Of a stretch of DNA of 64,000 nt, positions 24,696-33,085 are shown piece after piece (within the stretch, counting starts at the first letter, position 1; every line of letters begins with the position of its first letter). The stretch spans positions 34,061 to 98,060 of the forward strand of contig NZ_QDFI01000008.1 of NCBI RefSeq assembly GCF_003254465.1, in the 5' to 3' direction. This stretch comes from Meridianimarinicoccus zhengii (GTDB lineage: Bacteria; Pseudomonadota; Alphaproteobacteria; Rhodobacterales; Rhodobacteraceae). Made by a program: the position numbers and the translations under genes. Below the pieces are notes generated by a model. It had not been told where the DNA came from, ran no database searches, and was given only the letters and a program-made list of their open reading frames with translations.

Positions 24696-26528
24696 TCAGT
24701 CGTCGGTGCGCCCGAGCGCCCGTTCGGCGCGGGCCTGGGCACGTTGCAAGGCGGCGCGCGGCGGGCGCAGGCCGCGCAGCATGTCGTGCAGCTCCTCGCC
24801 GCAGATCGCGATGATGTCCGAGATCTTCGGGATCGGCGGCCGCGGCCAGAATTGCAGTTCGTCGCGCCAGGACATGGCGTCCACTGCTTCGAAGACGGGC
24901 GACAGGCGCCGCACGTCCGGGTCTGCGCCCACGGAATAGCGCGGCGCCGTGCGCGAGCCGTTCTGGGCGTAGAGCTTCTGCGCCTCGGGGGAGGTGAAGG
25001 CCACGAGCGCTTCGGCCGCCGCGGCCTGCCGGTCCGGCGCGAGGTTCGCCGGGATGCCCAGCACGTAGCCGCCCACGGGCGCGATGGGCACGCCCTGCGG
25101 CCCTGCGGGGTGGGGCAGGTAGCCCGTGTTGCCATGGGCGGGGCTTTTCGGGTCCAGCTCGAAATACGGCGCCAGCAGCGTGTAGCCGTAAGCCATCGCC
25201 ACGCGCCCCGCCGCATAGGGGCGGATGCGTTCGTACCATGACATCGACAGGATGTTGGGCGGCGAGTAATCCATCAGCGCCAGCAGGTATTCGGCGGCCT
25301 CCAGCGCGCGGTCGGTGTCGATCAGGATCTCGGCGTCGCCGCGATGAAGCGCGGAGGCATCGAACCCGCCCGCGATACGCGGCATGGACACGATGGGCTG
25401 GCCGAAATCGGCGCAGGTCATGATGAAGGTATGCCCCAGCGCCGTGCCGCGCGCGGCGTTCCACGCGATGCCGTGGAAATCGCGGCCCGGACGGTGCAGG
25501 GCGCGGGCGCAATCCAGCAGGTCGCGCGTGCTGCGCGGCGGGGTCAGCCCGGCCTCGGCGAAGATGTCGGTGCGGTAGAACAGCAGCTCTGGCGTCGTCT
25601 GCGACGGCACGCCATAGGGCCGCCCGCCCCAATGCGCACCCTGCCAGCCCGCGGTGTGAAAATCGCCGGGATCGAGCCGGTTGACGTCGAGCAGCGTGTC
25701 GAGCGGCGCGAGGATCCCTTTTTCGGCGAATTCGCCGATCCAGGGCAGGTCCACCGCGATGATGTCGTAGCGCGAGGTGCGGCGCGCGGCGTTGCGCAGC
25801 GCTTCGTCCCGCAGCCGGTCGATGGAAAAGGCGCGCTGGTGGATGTCGGTGCCCAGCATCTGTTCGAACTGGCGCTTGAGATCCTTCATCACCATGAAGG
25901 TCGGATCGCCATGCACCAGACCACGCAGCCCCCCCGGCAGGGCCAGCGGTTCGGGCAGCACCTGCGGCGGCTGGATCGCCTGCGCCTCCATGTAGCTGCC
26001 GCCGAAGTAGTATTCGGAAAGGCTGTCGCCGCCATTTCCGAACCTTTCGAGGCTTAGCCGCCGGACCCGATCCGCGAGCCGGTCGAACTGGTCGAGCATG
26101 TCCGCCGAGGGATGCAGCGAGAAGGTCTTGCCTGACCGGGTGCGCGGGCGCTGTTCGATCAGCCCGGCGTCGAGCATGTCGCGCAGCTTGCGCATGCCGG
26201 TCGCGTAGGGCACCCCGGAGGCCGCCACGAGCGACGACCCGGTCACGAGCCGCCCTTGGATGTGGTGCTTGACGAGGTGATTGGCCATGTTGAGATAGGG
26301 GTTCGCCACGGACAGGTCGAACGCGGTGTCGATTTCCAGACGCAACTGGTCAAGATACTCGGTCAGCTCCAGCAGGACATCGGGGCGTGCCCGCCCGGCC
26401 GGGACTGGACGAGCGGTCCTGGGCCTGCCGGGATCGGGCAGTACCTGCGGTATGTCGAGCGTGTCTTTCAAACTGGACCTTCTTGTCCCGGCGGGCTGCG
26501 ATCTGTCCGGAATGGATGTTCGGGGCAT
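24696..26528 (-). CDS. Winged HTH fused to family-1 solute-binding domain: putative one-component sugar-sensing regulator
   Basis: The 610-residue protein has no signal peptide and no membrane segment. After a disordered Pro/Arg-rich stretch (1-50) and a helical region comes a winged helix-turn-helix (about 78-145; SSLVAASGVPYATGMRKLRD is the core). Then follows a full extracellular solute-binding family 1 domain (about 205-590; YDIIAVDLPWIGEFAEKGIL and LLFYRTDIFAEAGL). The protein should stay in the cytoplasm, so I infer a transcription factor whose ligand pocket comes from a transport protein. I keep the ATG at 26528 (GAGG ten bases before); a TTG at 26471 is possible. It leads the minus-strand operon and is divergent from the ribose-type transporter. 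A paralog lies at 38988-40691. Confidence 0.8.
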   Translation of the reverse strand: MPRTSIPDRSQPAGTRRSSLKDTLDIPQVLPDPGRPRTARPVPAGRARPDVLLELTEYLDQLRLEIDTAFDLSVANPYLNMANHLVKHHIQGRLVTGSSLVAASGVPYATGMRKLRDMLDAGLIEQRPRTRSGKTFSLHPSADMLDQFDRLADRVRRLSLERFGNGGDSLSEYYFGGSYMEAQAIQPPQVLPEPLALPGGLRGLVHGDPTFMVMKDLKRQFEQMLGTDIHQRAFSIDRLRDEALRNAARRTSRYDIIAVDLPWIGEFAEKGILAPLDTLLDVNRLDPGDFHTAGWQGAHWGGRPYGVPSQTTPELLFYRTDIFAEAGLTPPRSTRDLLDCARALHRPGRDFHGIAWNAARGTALGHTFIMTCADFGQPIVSMPRIAGGFDASALHRGDAEILIDTDRALEAAEYLLALMDYSPPNILSMSWYERIRPYAAGRVAMAYGYTLLAPYFELDPKSPAHGNTGYLPHPAGPQGVPIAPVGGYVLGIPANLAPDRQAAAAEALVAFTSPEAQKLYAQNGSRTAPRYSVGADPDVRRLSPVFEAVDAMSWRDELQFWPRPPIPKISDIIAICGEELHDMLRGLRPPRAALQRAQARAERALGRTDD

Positions 26529-26589
26529 GGCTTTGCACCTCGTGTGCGATCAATGCTTGATTTGCAGGCTGCAGGGCACCGTCTATATG

Positions 26590-26614
26590 TCCATAATGGA
26601 TACAGAAGTATCCA
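26590..26614. promoter_or_regulatory. Candidate operator of the first HTH-SBP regulator
   Basis: In the divergent promoter region, TGGATAC-AGAA-GTATCCA (26597-26614) is a perfect seven-base inverted repeat. It overlaps the palindrome TCCAT-A-ATGGA (26590-26600). The DNA around it is AT-rich compared with its surroundings. It lies 62 bases upstream of the regulator start and about 134 bases before the binding-protein ATG, so a dimeric repressor bound here could control both directions. Confidence 0.55.
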
Positions 26615-26747
26615 AAGTGAACTTTTTCGCGGTGCCGGAAAAATCGGCAATCGCGGATGGTCAAGTCGTCGCGGTGGGCGGATTCGCAAGATATCCGTTC
26701 CGGGCAAACGCCACGCGAAACCAATGATCCTCGGGAGGACGACCGAC

Positions 26748-27698
26748 ATGACCACGACGCTGAAGGCCCTTGTGGCCGGGACGACCGCGATGGCAGCCAC
26801 CTGCGCCCTGGCGCTGGCTGCACAGGCGCAGGAATACAAGATCGGCATCACGCAGAACAACGTGGGTGTCGACAGCTACCAGACGACCTATGAGCAGGCG
26901 TTCATCGCCGCCGCCGAGGCGAACGAGAATGTCGAGGCCGTGGTGCTGGATGCGGGCGGCGATGTGGCCCGCCAGATCGCGCAGATCCAGGATCTGATCC
27001 AGCAGCAGGTGGATGCGATCATCATCTGGCCGACCAACGGGCAGGCCGTCGTCCCCGCCGTGCGGCAGGCGAAGAACGCGGGCATCCCGGTGATCGTGAC
27101 CAATTCGAACATCGCCGAAGAAGGGTTCGATTTCATCGCGTCCTTCTCGGGGCCGAACAACATCCAGCAGGGTGCCAGCTCGGCCGAGCTGATGTGCGAG
27201 GCGCTGGATGGTGAAGGCAACATCGTGCAGATCAGCGGCCAGCCCGGCTACACGACCGCGATCGAACGCCAGCAGGGGTTCGAGGACCGCCTGGCCGAAG
27301 CCTGCCCCGGTGTCACGATCATGGAAACCCAGCCCGGCGACTGGAACCGCGAGAAGTCGCAGCGCGTGATGGAAGCGTTCCTCGTCAAGTATGACAACAT
27401 CGATGGTGTCTATGCGGGTGACGACAACATGGGCGTCGGCGCGCTGAACGCCGCCAAGGCCGCGGGCCGCGAGGGCATCGCGTTCATCGGCGCCACCAAC
27501 TTCTCGGTCGGCTACGAGGCGATGGAGCGGGGCGAGTACTATGGCTCGATCTACCAGTCGCCGGTGGACGATGCCGAGGCCGCGCTGCAGACGGCGATCG
27601 ACATCCTGGACGGCAAGGACGTGCCCTTCCTCAACTACTTCGAGACGCCGAAGATCACGCAGGACAACATGGGCGAGTTCACCAAGCCGGTGTTCTGA
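26748..27698 (+). CDS. Ribose-type (CUT2) sugar ABC substrate-binding protein, module A
   Basis: The 316-residue protein has a signal peptide ending LALAAQAQE and a type I periplasmic-binding domain of the Peripla_BP_4 (RbsB-like) family, with DAIIIWPTNGQAVVPAVRQAK and GVYAGDDNMGVGALNAAK. It would bind a monosaccharide or polyol in the periplasm. The frame is open upstream but the ATG at 26748 (GGGAGG before it) starts the signal peptide. It is first in the plus-strand transporter operon and is followed by a strong hairpin, which usually gives the binding protein a higher level than the permeases. Confidence 0.9.
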   Translation: MTTTLKALVAGTTAMAATCALALAAQAQEYKIGITQNNVGVDSYQTTYEQAFIAAAEANENVEAVVLDAGGDVARQIAQIQDLIQQQVDAIIIWPTNGQAVVPAVRQAKNAGIPVIVTNSNIAEEGFDFIASFSGPNNIQQGASSAELMCEALDGEGNIVQISGQPGYTTAIERQQGFEDRLAEACPGVTIMETQPGDWNREKSQRVMEAFLVKYDNIDGVYAGDDNMGVGALNAAKAAGREGIAFIGATNFSVGYEAMERGEYYGSIYQSPVDDAEAALQTAIDILDGKDVPFLNYFETPKITQDNMGEFTKPVF

Positions 27699-27717
27699 TC
27701 CCGAACGGCTGACAGCG

Positions 27718-27752
27718 GGGCGCGGCGGTGCGGAAACGCCGCCGCGCCCTTT
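27718..27752 (+). terminator. Hairpin between binding protein and permease genes
   Basis: GGGCGCGGCGG (27718-27728) pairs perfectly with CCGCCGCGCCC (27739-27749) around a ten-base loop and is followed by TTT. It stands 20 bases after the binding-protein stop. It is best read as a partial terminator or 3' mRNA stabiliser that lowers expression of the permease genes. Confidence 0.7.
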
Positions 27753-27865
27753 GTGGCACGTGCAAGGCAAGTGCTGCGGAACGGCGCGCGGGGAGCGCGT
27801 GACACCGAAGCGGCGCGCGGTGCGCGCAGGCGGGCAGGACCGGAACCGGGGGGAGGAGTGACGCC

Positions 27866-28840
27866 ATGGCGTCGGCACGATTGAAGGGCATCGGAAGCTT
27901 ACTGGCGCGGCAGGGGATTCTCATCGCCTTCGCGCTGTTCCTGCTGGGGTTCGCGGCGTTCTCGGACAGTTTCAGCGATGCCGACAACCTGATGCAGGTG
28001 GTGCGCCAGTCGGCCATCATCGGGGTTATCGCCATCGGCGTGACGGTGGTCGTCATCAGCGGCAATCTCGACCTTTCGGTGGGGTCTATGCTGTCCTTCG
28101 CCACGGTGATGGTGGTGGACCTGCACGACAAGATCGGCCCGGTCCCCGCCATCGCGGTCATGCTGGTGGCCGTGCTGGTGCTGGGATGCATCAACGGGTT
28201 TCTCGTAGGGGTGCTGAAGCTCAACTCGCTGATCGTCACGCTAGGGATGCTTTCGGCCATCCAGGGTCTGACGCTGATCTATTCCGGCGGGCAGAACGTG
28301 GATATCGCGGACCAGGAGGCGACGTGGTTTTCCCTGATCGGGCGGGGTTCGTTCCTCGGGATCGCGCTGCCCATCTGGATATTCGGAACCCTCGCCATCT
28401 TCATGCATGTCGTCATGTCCACCACCGCCTTCGGGCGGCGCGTCTATGCGGTGGGCGGCAATCCCACGGCGTCGGTCTTTTCCGGTATCCGGCGCACCCA
28501 TGTCGTGTTCGCCGCCTACATGATTTCCGCGCTTTGCGTGGGCATTGCGGCGTTGATCCTTGGCAGCCGCGTGGGCGGGTCGCAGAACAACGTGGGGCAG
28601 GGCTATGAATTGCAGGTGCTTGCCGGTGTGATCCTGGGCGGCACGTCGCTTCTGGGCGGGTCGGGCACGATCCTGAAGACGGTGATCGGGGTTCTGATCC
28701 TCGGCTTCATCCAGAACGGGCTGCTGCTGCTGGGCTTCGCCTATTACGTGCAGTGGCTGGTGACCTGGGTGGTCATCATCCTGGCTGTCTGGCTCGACAT
28801 CGCGGCCAAGCGCGGCCGGCTTCTTTCCCCCATCGCCTGA
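27866..28840 (+). CDS. Ribose-type ABC permease 1, module A
   Basis: The 324-residue permease of the BPD_transp_2 family has about ten membrane segments, VVVISGNLDLSVGSMLSFAT (the CUT2 signature) and VILGGTSLLGGSGTILKTVIG. With the second permease it forms a heterodimeric channel. It follows the binding-protein gene after the hairpin and is 12 bases before the next permease. Confidence 0.9.
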   Translation: MASARLKGIGSLLARQGILIAFALFLLGFAAFSDSFSDADNLMQVVRQSAIIGVIAIGVTVVVISGNLDLSVGSMLSFATVMVVDLHDKIGPVPAIAVMLVAVLVLGCINGFLVGVLKLNSLIVTLGMLSAIQGLTLIYSGGQNVDIADQEATWFSLIGRGSFLGIALPIWIFGTLAIFMHVVMSTTAFGRRVYAVGGNPTASVFSGIRRTHVVFAAYMISALCVGIAALILGSRVGGSQNNVGQGYELQVLAGVILGGTSLLGGSGTILKTVIGVLILGFIQNGLLLLGFAYYVQWLVTWVVIILAVWLDIAAKRGRLLSPIA

Positions 28841-28852
28841 GGACGCATCACC

Positions 28853-29842
28853 ATGGCCACACTCAAGCAGAACGCGGCGTTGCGCTGGCTGACGGAGAAC
28901 CCGATCTGGGGCTTCGTCGTGCTGATCTTCGTCTTCTTCAGCCTGTCGAACGAGTTCTTCTTCGACATGAACAATTTCCAGAACATCCTCGTGCAGACGT
29001 CCACTATCGGGCTGATCGCGCTTGGCATGACGCTGGTGATGATCAACGGCAATATCGACCTGAGCGTGGGCGCGGTCGTGGCGCTGGCCGCGTCGCTCAT
29101 GGTGGACATACAAAGCTGGGACGCGTTTTCCGGCTGGGGCAACTGGCAGATGCTGCCCGCGCTGATCGCGGCGCTCGGGGTCGGCACGGCGCTGGGGGCG
29201 CTCAACGGGATCATCGTGTGGAAGACCGGCGTCGATGCCTTCATCGTCACGCTGGGTGCCATGCTGGGCGTGCGGGGGCTGGTGTTCGTCTACACCAAGG
29301 AGCAGTCTTTCTTCGCCATGAACTTCACCTTTTCCGACCTGGGCATGTCCACGGTCGGGCCGGTGCCGTCGCTTGCGGTGCTGTTCCTGATCGCGACGGT
29401 TCTTGTGCATATCCTTCTGTCCCGCACGGTCCATGGGCGCAATACCTATGCCGTGGGCGGCAACCGCGAGGCGGCGGTGAACGCCGGGATCCGCGTCGGG
29501 CCGCACATGGTCGTCAATTTCATGATCGTGGGATTCATGGCGGCGCTGGCGGGGGTCACGCTGTCGTCGCAGATGGGGGCGGCGACCCCGAACCTGGGCC
29601 GCGACTATGAATTGTGGGTCATCACCGCGGTCGTGCTGGGCGGCACAAAGCTGACCGGCGGGGCGGGCAGCATCATCGGCACATTCGGCGGAGTGCTCGC
29701 CATCGGCATCCTGCGCAACGGGATGAACCTGATGCAGGTGCCCGCGTTCTACGTGCTCGTGATCCTCGGCTCGATCCTGATCGCGGTGCTGATCCTCGAC
29801 AAGCAACTGACGCGCAAGGGCGTGGAGGCGCTGAAAACATGA
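28853..29842 (+). CDS. Ribose-type ABC permease 2, module A
   Basis: The 329-residue permease is a paralog of the one before, with MTLVMINGNIDLSVGAVVAL, AFIVTLGAMLGVRGLVFVYT and VVLGGTKLTGGAGSIIGTFG. Two different permeases are usual for heterodimeric sugar transporters in Rhodobacteraceae. The last four bases overlap the ATPase start (ATGA). Confidence 0.9.
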   Translation: MATLKQNAALRWLTENPIWGFVVLIFVFFSLSNEFFFDMNNFQNILVQTSTIGLIALGMTLVMINGNIDLSVGAVVALAASLMVDIQSWDAFSGWGNWQMLPALIAALGVGTALGALNGIIVWKTGVDAFIVTLGAMLGVRGLVFVYTKEQSFFAMNFTFSDLGMSTVGPVPSLAVLFLIATVLVHILLSRTVHGRNTYAVGGNREAAVNAGIRVGPHMVVNFMIVGFMAALAGVTLSSQMGAATPNLGRDYELWVITAVVLGGTKLTGGAGSIIGTFGGVLAIGILRNGMNLMQVPAFYVLVILGSILIAVLILDKQLTRKGVEALKT

Positions 29843-31356
29843 CCGAACACAGCGAAACCCCGGCCCTGCGGCTGGAAGGCATCGTCAAGACATTCCCCGG
29901 GGTGCGCGCGCTTGACGGAGTGGATCTGGAGGTCCGCGCGGGCGAGGTTCACGCGCTTCTGGGCGAGAACGGCGCGGGCAAGTCCACGCTGATGAAGGTT
30001 CTGGCCGGCATGCATCAGCCCAACGAGGGGCGCATCATCCTCGAAGGGCGCGAGGTCCGCATGGCCAACCCGATGGACGCCAAGGCGCAGGGCGTCGTGC
30101 TGATCCACCAGGAACTGAGCCTGTGCGACGGGCTGAGCGTGGCCGAGAACGTCTATCTGGGCGAGCTGCCCCATACCAAGTGGGGCTTCGTGGACTGGTC
30201 CACGCTGCACGCCCGGACCGACGAGATCCTGAAGAAACTGAACTGCAATTTCGACGCGCGCACGCGGGTGTCGGACCTGTCCATCGCGCGCCAGCAGATG
30301 GTGGAGATTGCCCGCGCGCTGACGGTCGATGCCAAGGTGGTCGTGTTCGACGAACCGACCGCGTCACTGACCGACGCCGAAAAGGTCGTGCTGTTCGACG
30401 TGATCAAGGATCTGCGCGCGCGGGGCGTGGGCATCGTCTATATCTCGCACCGGATGGACGAGATCTTTTCGCTGTCCGACCGGCTGTCGGTACTGCGCGA
30501 CGGCAGCTATCGCGGCACCAAGGTCACCGCCGAGACCGACGAGGACGAGGTGACGCGCATGATGATCGGGCGCAGCCTGACCCATGAGAAGAACACCGAC
30601 ACGGTGGAACCGGGCGCCGTGGCGCTGGAGGTCCGGGGCCTGTCCTGCGGCAAGCTGTTCCGCGATGTCAGCTTCGAGGTCCGGCGGGGCGAGGTCGTGG
30701 GGTTCTACGGGCTCGTGGGTGCGGGGCGCACGGAGATCGCCGAAACGCTGTTCGGCCTGCGCACGCCCACGGCCGGAACCATCCTGCTCGATGGCGAAGA
30801 GGTGCGGATCAGCGGTCCGCTCGACGCGATCTCGCGGGGGATTTCGCTGGTGCCAGAGAGCCGTAAGGAACAGGGGCTCGTGCTCGGCATGTCGTGCCGG
30901 GACAACATGACCCTGCCGCAGATAGGCGACCTGACCACGGGGCCGTTCGTGTCCAACGGGGCGGAGATCGCGATCTATGACCAGTACCGCGACCGGCTCG
31001 ACATTCGGTCGCCGTCGTGGCGGCAGGCGGTGGGCAACCTGTCGGGCGGCAACCAGCAGAAGATCGTGATCGGCAAGTGGCTGGCGATGAAACCGCAGGT
31101 ATTGATCGTGGACGAACCCACGCGCGGGATCGACGTGGGCGCCAAGGGCGAGATCCACAAGCTGATCCGGACCCTTGCATCACAGGGTTATGCGGTCATC
31201 GTCATCAGTTCGGAAATGCCCGAGGTGCTGCATGTGTCCGACCGCGTGATCGCCATGTATAGCGGCGAGGTGATCCGCAGCTTCGGCGTGGGCGAGGTCA
31301 CCGAGGACAGCCTTGTGCAGGCGATCTCCGGTATCCGGCCGGACCGGGCCGCGTAA
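29839..31356 (+). CDS. Ribose-type ABC ATPase with two nucleotide-binding domains, module A
   Basis: The 505-residue protein is an RbsA/MglA-type ATPase. The first domain has Walker A GENGAGKST and Walker B VVVFDEPTAS; the second has the degenerate Walker A GLVGAGRTE normal for this family, plus LSGGNQQKIVIGKWL and VLIVDEPTRGIDVGAKGEI. It energises import of the module A sugar. Its stop overlaps the start of the next dehydrogenase gene (TAATG), tying transport to metabolism. It has the same length as the module B ATPase, consistent with duplication. Confidence 0.92.
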   Translation: MTEHSETPALRLEGIVKTFPGVRALDGVDLEVRAGEVHALLGENGAGKSTLMKVLAGMHQPNEGRIILEGREVRMANPMDAKAQGVVLIHQELSLCDGLSVAENVYLGELPHTKWGFVDWSTLHARTDEILKKLNCNFDARTRVSDLSIARQQMVEIARALTVDAKVVVFDEPTASLTDAEKVVLFDVIKDLRARGVGIVYISHRMDEIFSLSDRLSVLRDGSYRGTKVTAETDEDEVTRMMIGRSLTHEKNTDTVEPGAVALEVRGLSCGKLFRDVSFEVRRGEVVGFYGLVGAGRTEIAETLFGLRTPTAGTILLDGEEVRISGPLDAISRGISLVPESRKEQGLVLGMSCRDNMTLPQIGDLTTGPFVSNGAEIAIYDQYRDRLDIRSPSWRQAVGNLSGGNQQKIVIGKWLAMKPQVLIVDEPTRGIDVGAKGEIHKLIRTLASQGYAVIVISSEMPEVLHVSDRVIAMYSGEVIRSFGVGEVTEDSLVQAISGIRPDRAA

Positions 31357-32225
31357 TGCGGGTCGGCTTCGCCGGGCTGGGCCGGATGGGCGCGCATATG
31401 GCCGCCAATCTCGTGGCGGCCGGGCACGGGGTGAAGGTCTGGAACCGCTCGCCGCTGGCGGCGGCGCAGTTCGCGGCCCGCACGGGTGTCGCCGTGGCTG
31501 AGACCCCGCGCGATCTGGCGGCGGGGGCAGAGGTCGTCGTGACCATGCTGGCCGACGACGCGGCATCGGACGCTGTGCATCGCGGGCCGGACGGGCTGTT
31601 CGCCGCCGGGGGGCCGCGTGTGCTGCTGGAGATGGGCACGATGAGCCCCGGCCATATCCGCGCGCTGGCCGCCGACGCGCCGGTGGGCATGGAGGTGATC
31701 GACGGGCCCGTGTCGGGCGCTACGCAGGCGGCGGCGGAGGCGACGCTGCTGATTCTGCTGGGCGCTGACGGCGCGATGGCCGAACGGCTCGCCCCGGTGC
31801 TTGACGCGATGGGGCGGCAGACCATTCCGCTGGGGTCGGTGGGTGCGGGGTCGGTGATGAAACTGGCGATCAACGCGATGATCCATTCCATGAACCAGTC
31901 CGTGTCCGAGGCGCTGGTGCTGGCGGAGGCCGCGGGCATCGCCCCGGTCGCGGCCTATGACGCGATCGAGGCATCGGCGGCTGCGGCGCCCATGCTGCGC
32001 TATCGGCGCGATCTCTATCTCGACGAGGCGGGGCAGGACGTGAGCTTCACGCTCGACCTGGCGGCGAAGGACATGCGCGTGACCTGCGCTCTGGCGGAGG
32101 AATATGGCCTGTCGCTTCCGCAGGCCGCGCTGAATCTCGCCCGGCTGGACGCAGCGCGCGCCGACGGGTTCGGTGCCCGCGACATGGCGTCCCTGCTGGG
32201 CCATCTTCGAAAGGAAAACACATGA
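31356..32225 (+). CDS. NAD(P)-dependent beta-hydroxyacid dehydrogenase (3-hydroxyisobutyrate dehydrogenase family)
   Basis: The 289-residue enzyme has the nucleotide motif GLGRMG (7-12), the substrate motif DGPVSGA (117-123) and the catalytic Lys169 in GAGSVMKLAINAM. The family includes 3-hydroxyisobutyrate, tartronate semialdehyde, 6-phosphogluconate-like and L-threonate dehydrogenases. Placement between a sugar ATPase gene and a ThuA-like gene suggests a sugar-acid or tartronate-type substrate, but this is inference. The start overlaps the ATPase stop by one base and its stop overlaps the next ATG. Confidence 0.88.
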   Translation: MRVGFAGLGRMGAHMAANLVAAGHGVKVWNRSPLAAAQFAARTGVAVAETPRDLAAGAEVVVTMLADDAASDAVHRGPDGLFAAGGPRVLLEMGTMSPGHIRALAADAPVGMEVIDGPVSGATQAAAEATLLILLGADGAMAERLAPVLDAMGRQTIPLGSVGAGSVMKLAINAMIHSMNQSVSEALVLAEAAGIAPVAAYDAIEASAAAAPMLRYRRDLYLDEAGQDVSFTLDLAAKDMRVTCALAEEYGLSLPQAALNLARLDAARADGFGARDMASLLGHLRKENT

Positions 32226-32956
32226 AGGCCGTTCTGTTTGCCGGGGGCTGGGAAGGTCACGACCCCAGCGCATTCGCCGACTGGTGCCGCGACCTGCTGG
32301 AGCGCGAAGGCTTCGACGTGACGGTGCACGACACGCTGGGGCCACTGGCAGACCCGGACAGCATGGCCGACACCGACCTGATCGTGCCGATCTGGTCGTC
32401 GGCCCGGTCGGGGCACCGGGAGGAGTTCGGCAACATGACCAAGCCGCAGGAAGACGGTCTTCTGAAGCTGGTGGGCAACGGCTGCGGCCTGGCGGGCTGG
32501 CACGGGCACATGGGCGACGCGTTCCGCGACAGGCCGACCTATCATTTCCTGATCGGGGGGCAGTTCGTGGCCCACCCGCCGGGCTGGCCCGACAATCTGC
32601 AACCGCGCGAGGATTACATTGACTACGACGTGACGATCACGCGGCCCGCAGACCCGATCGTCGCGGGGATCAAGAGCTTTCGGCTGCGGTCCGAGCAGTA
32701 TTTCATGCTGACCGATGCCAGCAACGAGGTGCTGGCCACGACGACCTTCAGCGGCGACCACCTCTGGTGGATCGAGGGCACCGTCATTCCGGTCGTGTGG
32801 AAACGCCGCTGGGACAAGGGGCGGGTGTTCTACTGTTCCATCGGGCACGAGCTGGCCGACCTGAAGGTGCCGCAGGTCACCGAGATCCTGCGCCGCGGGA
32901 TGCGGTGGGCTGCCGAGGGCAGCGCCGCCGCGACGGGCCGCGACGAGGCGGCCTGA
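32222..32956 (+). CDS. ThuA domain protein
   Basis: The 244-residue protein is of the trehalose-utilisation ThuA family (PF06283), a glutamine-amidotransferase-like flavodoxin fold. Visible features are VLFAGGWEGHDP, IVPIWSSARSGHREEF, GLAGWHGHMGDAF, a central WWIEGTVIPVVW and the GRVFYCSIGHEL block. ThuA proteins accompany disaccharide or polyol dehydrogenases (3-keto sugars) and their chemistry is not settled; ThuA-like hydrolases acting on 3-keto glycosides have been proposed. It overlaps the dehydrogenase gene by four bases and ends the module A plus-strand operon. Confidence 0.88.
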   Translation: MKAVLFAGGWEGHDPSAFADWCRDLLEREGFDVTVHDTLGPLADPDSMADTDLIVPIWSSARSGHREEFGNMTKPQEDGLLKLVGNGCGLAGWHGHMGDAFRDRPTYHFLIGGQFVAHPPGWPDNLQPREDYIDYDVTITRPADPIVAGIKSFRLRSEQYFMLTDASNEVLATTTFSGDHLWWIEGTVIPVVWKRRWDKGRVFYCSIGHELADLKVPQVTEILRRGMRWAAEGSAAATGRDEAA

Positions 32957-33032
32957 GGCGCAGCGCGGGCCGGATCGGGCAGGATCGCCCGCCCATCCCG
33001 GTTCGTTGTGTCGGAGGTCGCGGTTCGGTCGG

Positions 33033-33066
33033 AAAAAAGGGGCGGGTGCATCGCTGCAACCGCCCC
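33033..33066 (-). terminator. Rho-independent terminator of the module B binding-protein gene
   Basis: On the minus strand GGGGCGG and CCGCCCC form a seven-base stem, extended by TGCA pairing inside, followed by six T residues (the A-run at 33033-33038). It lies 20 bases beyond the stop of the binding-protein gene at 33086. Confidence 0.8.
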
Positions 33067-33085
33067 ATTCTTCTGTCCGGTCCGA

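Noticed and set aside
28241..29806. Minus-strand frame of 521 codons
   Set aside because: It is opposite two clear permease genes and is rich in His, Asp and Arg, typical of a shadow of membrane-protein codons.
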